Under the pieces are notes generated by a model. That model saw nothing but the letters and a program-made list of their open reading frames with translations. It was not told where the DNA came from and did not search any database. 64,000 nucleotides of DNA, taken from assembly GCF_012273895.1 (NCBI RefSeq), contig NC_052125.1, forward strand, positions 372,001 to 436,000, in the 5' to 3' direction. Below are positions 63,359-64,000 of the stretch, piece after piece. This DNA comes from Zerene cesonia. Lineage: Eukaryota; Arthropoda; Insecta; Lepidoptera; Pieridae. Made by a program: the position numbers and the translations under genes. Numbering within the stretch: position 1 is the stretch's first letter; each line of letters opens with the position of its first letter.

Positions 63359-64000
63359 TAAATAATAATACGTACTAATCTGGTAAAATTCGCCATGGCG
63401 TCCCTTTTCACTTGGAGGTAAAATAATACTTCACGATATATATTAAGAAGTAGGCTATTTATTTTAATATTGAAAACTAAATAAAGTACACATTCGCATT
63501 CATAGTAGTAGAAAAGATAAGGCTATTGATATTTTTTCGAACACGGTGCAACAGTTTAAAAAAATAATTCAATGCAATCTTTACCAAACCCAAAAATAAT
63601 GCATTTATATGCATTTTTATTCTATAAAAGTAATAAGTATTTATATTTAATTAGTTACTAACTACAGACTGCGTATCTGCGATCTTATTAGTACCTAGTG
63701 CTTGCCTATAATGACAAATCCGAGTCTATAATTCAAATTTCAAAAAGCTTTCTATCGATATATCCATTTATGTCATATTGGTTATCCTTGAAGCAATAAA
63801 TAAATAAATGTTTATTAATATAAGTCGTTTATATAAGTGATATAAAATGCCATTATTTTTATCAAAATTTTCAAGAGGTCTTGACCCTTATAAAGTTAAA
63901 ACTTTTAAGTTGCATAATAGAATTTGAATACACTTAGATATGACATAACACAACTTGTTAAATGGACATAGGTGTTCCTAAGTTATTAGCGTAGGAAGTT
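63359..64000. other. AT-rich right edge
   Basis: No coding region, RNA gene or defined repeat recognised. Confidence 0.4.

Overview
The window is nuclear DNA from an insect, almost certainly a ditrysian moth or butterfly. The evidence is intron-rich genes with GT-AG splice sites, AT-rich introns, insect-specific protein families (a chitin-binding cuticle protein and an Osiris-type secreted protein), and very dense short mobile elements of lepidopteran type: Helitron-like elements that start TC and end in a hairpin plus CTAG, tRNA-headed SINEs with GATG tails, and an ACATAAA-tailed SINE-like family. Three multi-exon genes can be assembled by hand from splice sites with matching codon phases. 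No other convincing host gene is visible.

Region 1 (about 0.4-10.5 kb, minus strand) holds a secreted, Osiris-like (DUF1676-type) protein. It has three exons separated by two repeat-filled introns and a clear TATA plus initiator promoter at about 10.43-10.47 kb. Its 3' end is either the stop near the left edge or a splice donor leading outside the window.

Region 2 (15-35.3 kb, plus strand) holds an AIG1/ADTRP-family integral membrane hydrolase. Three homologous first exons (14950, 16744, 28922), and a possible fourth (25351), each end in phase 0 at a splice donor. They are followed by only one set of common exons (33090, 33561, 35008). Each of the three clear first exons carries its own copy of the segment with the catalytic threonine, while the catalytic histidine is in a shared exon. 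The gene therefore appears to make isoforms that swap half of the active site and the first membrane helix. This is the most unusual arrangement in the window.

Region 3 (38.5-48.6 kb, minus strand, convergent with region 2) holds a CPAP1-like cuticle protein of about 1054 residues in seven coding exons: signal peptide, one six-cysteine chitin-binding type 2 domain, then a very long charged tail with 17 tandem R-P-R-D-E-[I/V] hexapeptides, acidic-tyrosine blocks and a threonine-rich mucin-like tract.

The rest (introns, and 48.7-64 kb) is mostly mobile-element debris. About 28 copies of one Helitron-like family are recognisable, plus smaller related families, three SINE-like families, foldback/MITE elements and one LINE reverse-transcriptase remnant. 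Several insertions are datable relative to one another because one element interrupts another or because target-site duplications are intact. One Helitron-like insertion has a paralogous empty site in the window that fixes its ends between A and T. Gene models come from reading splice sites and phases by eye and have not been tested against transcripts or databases.
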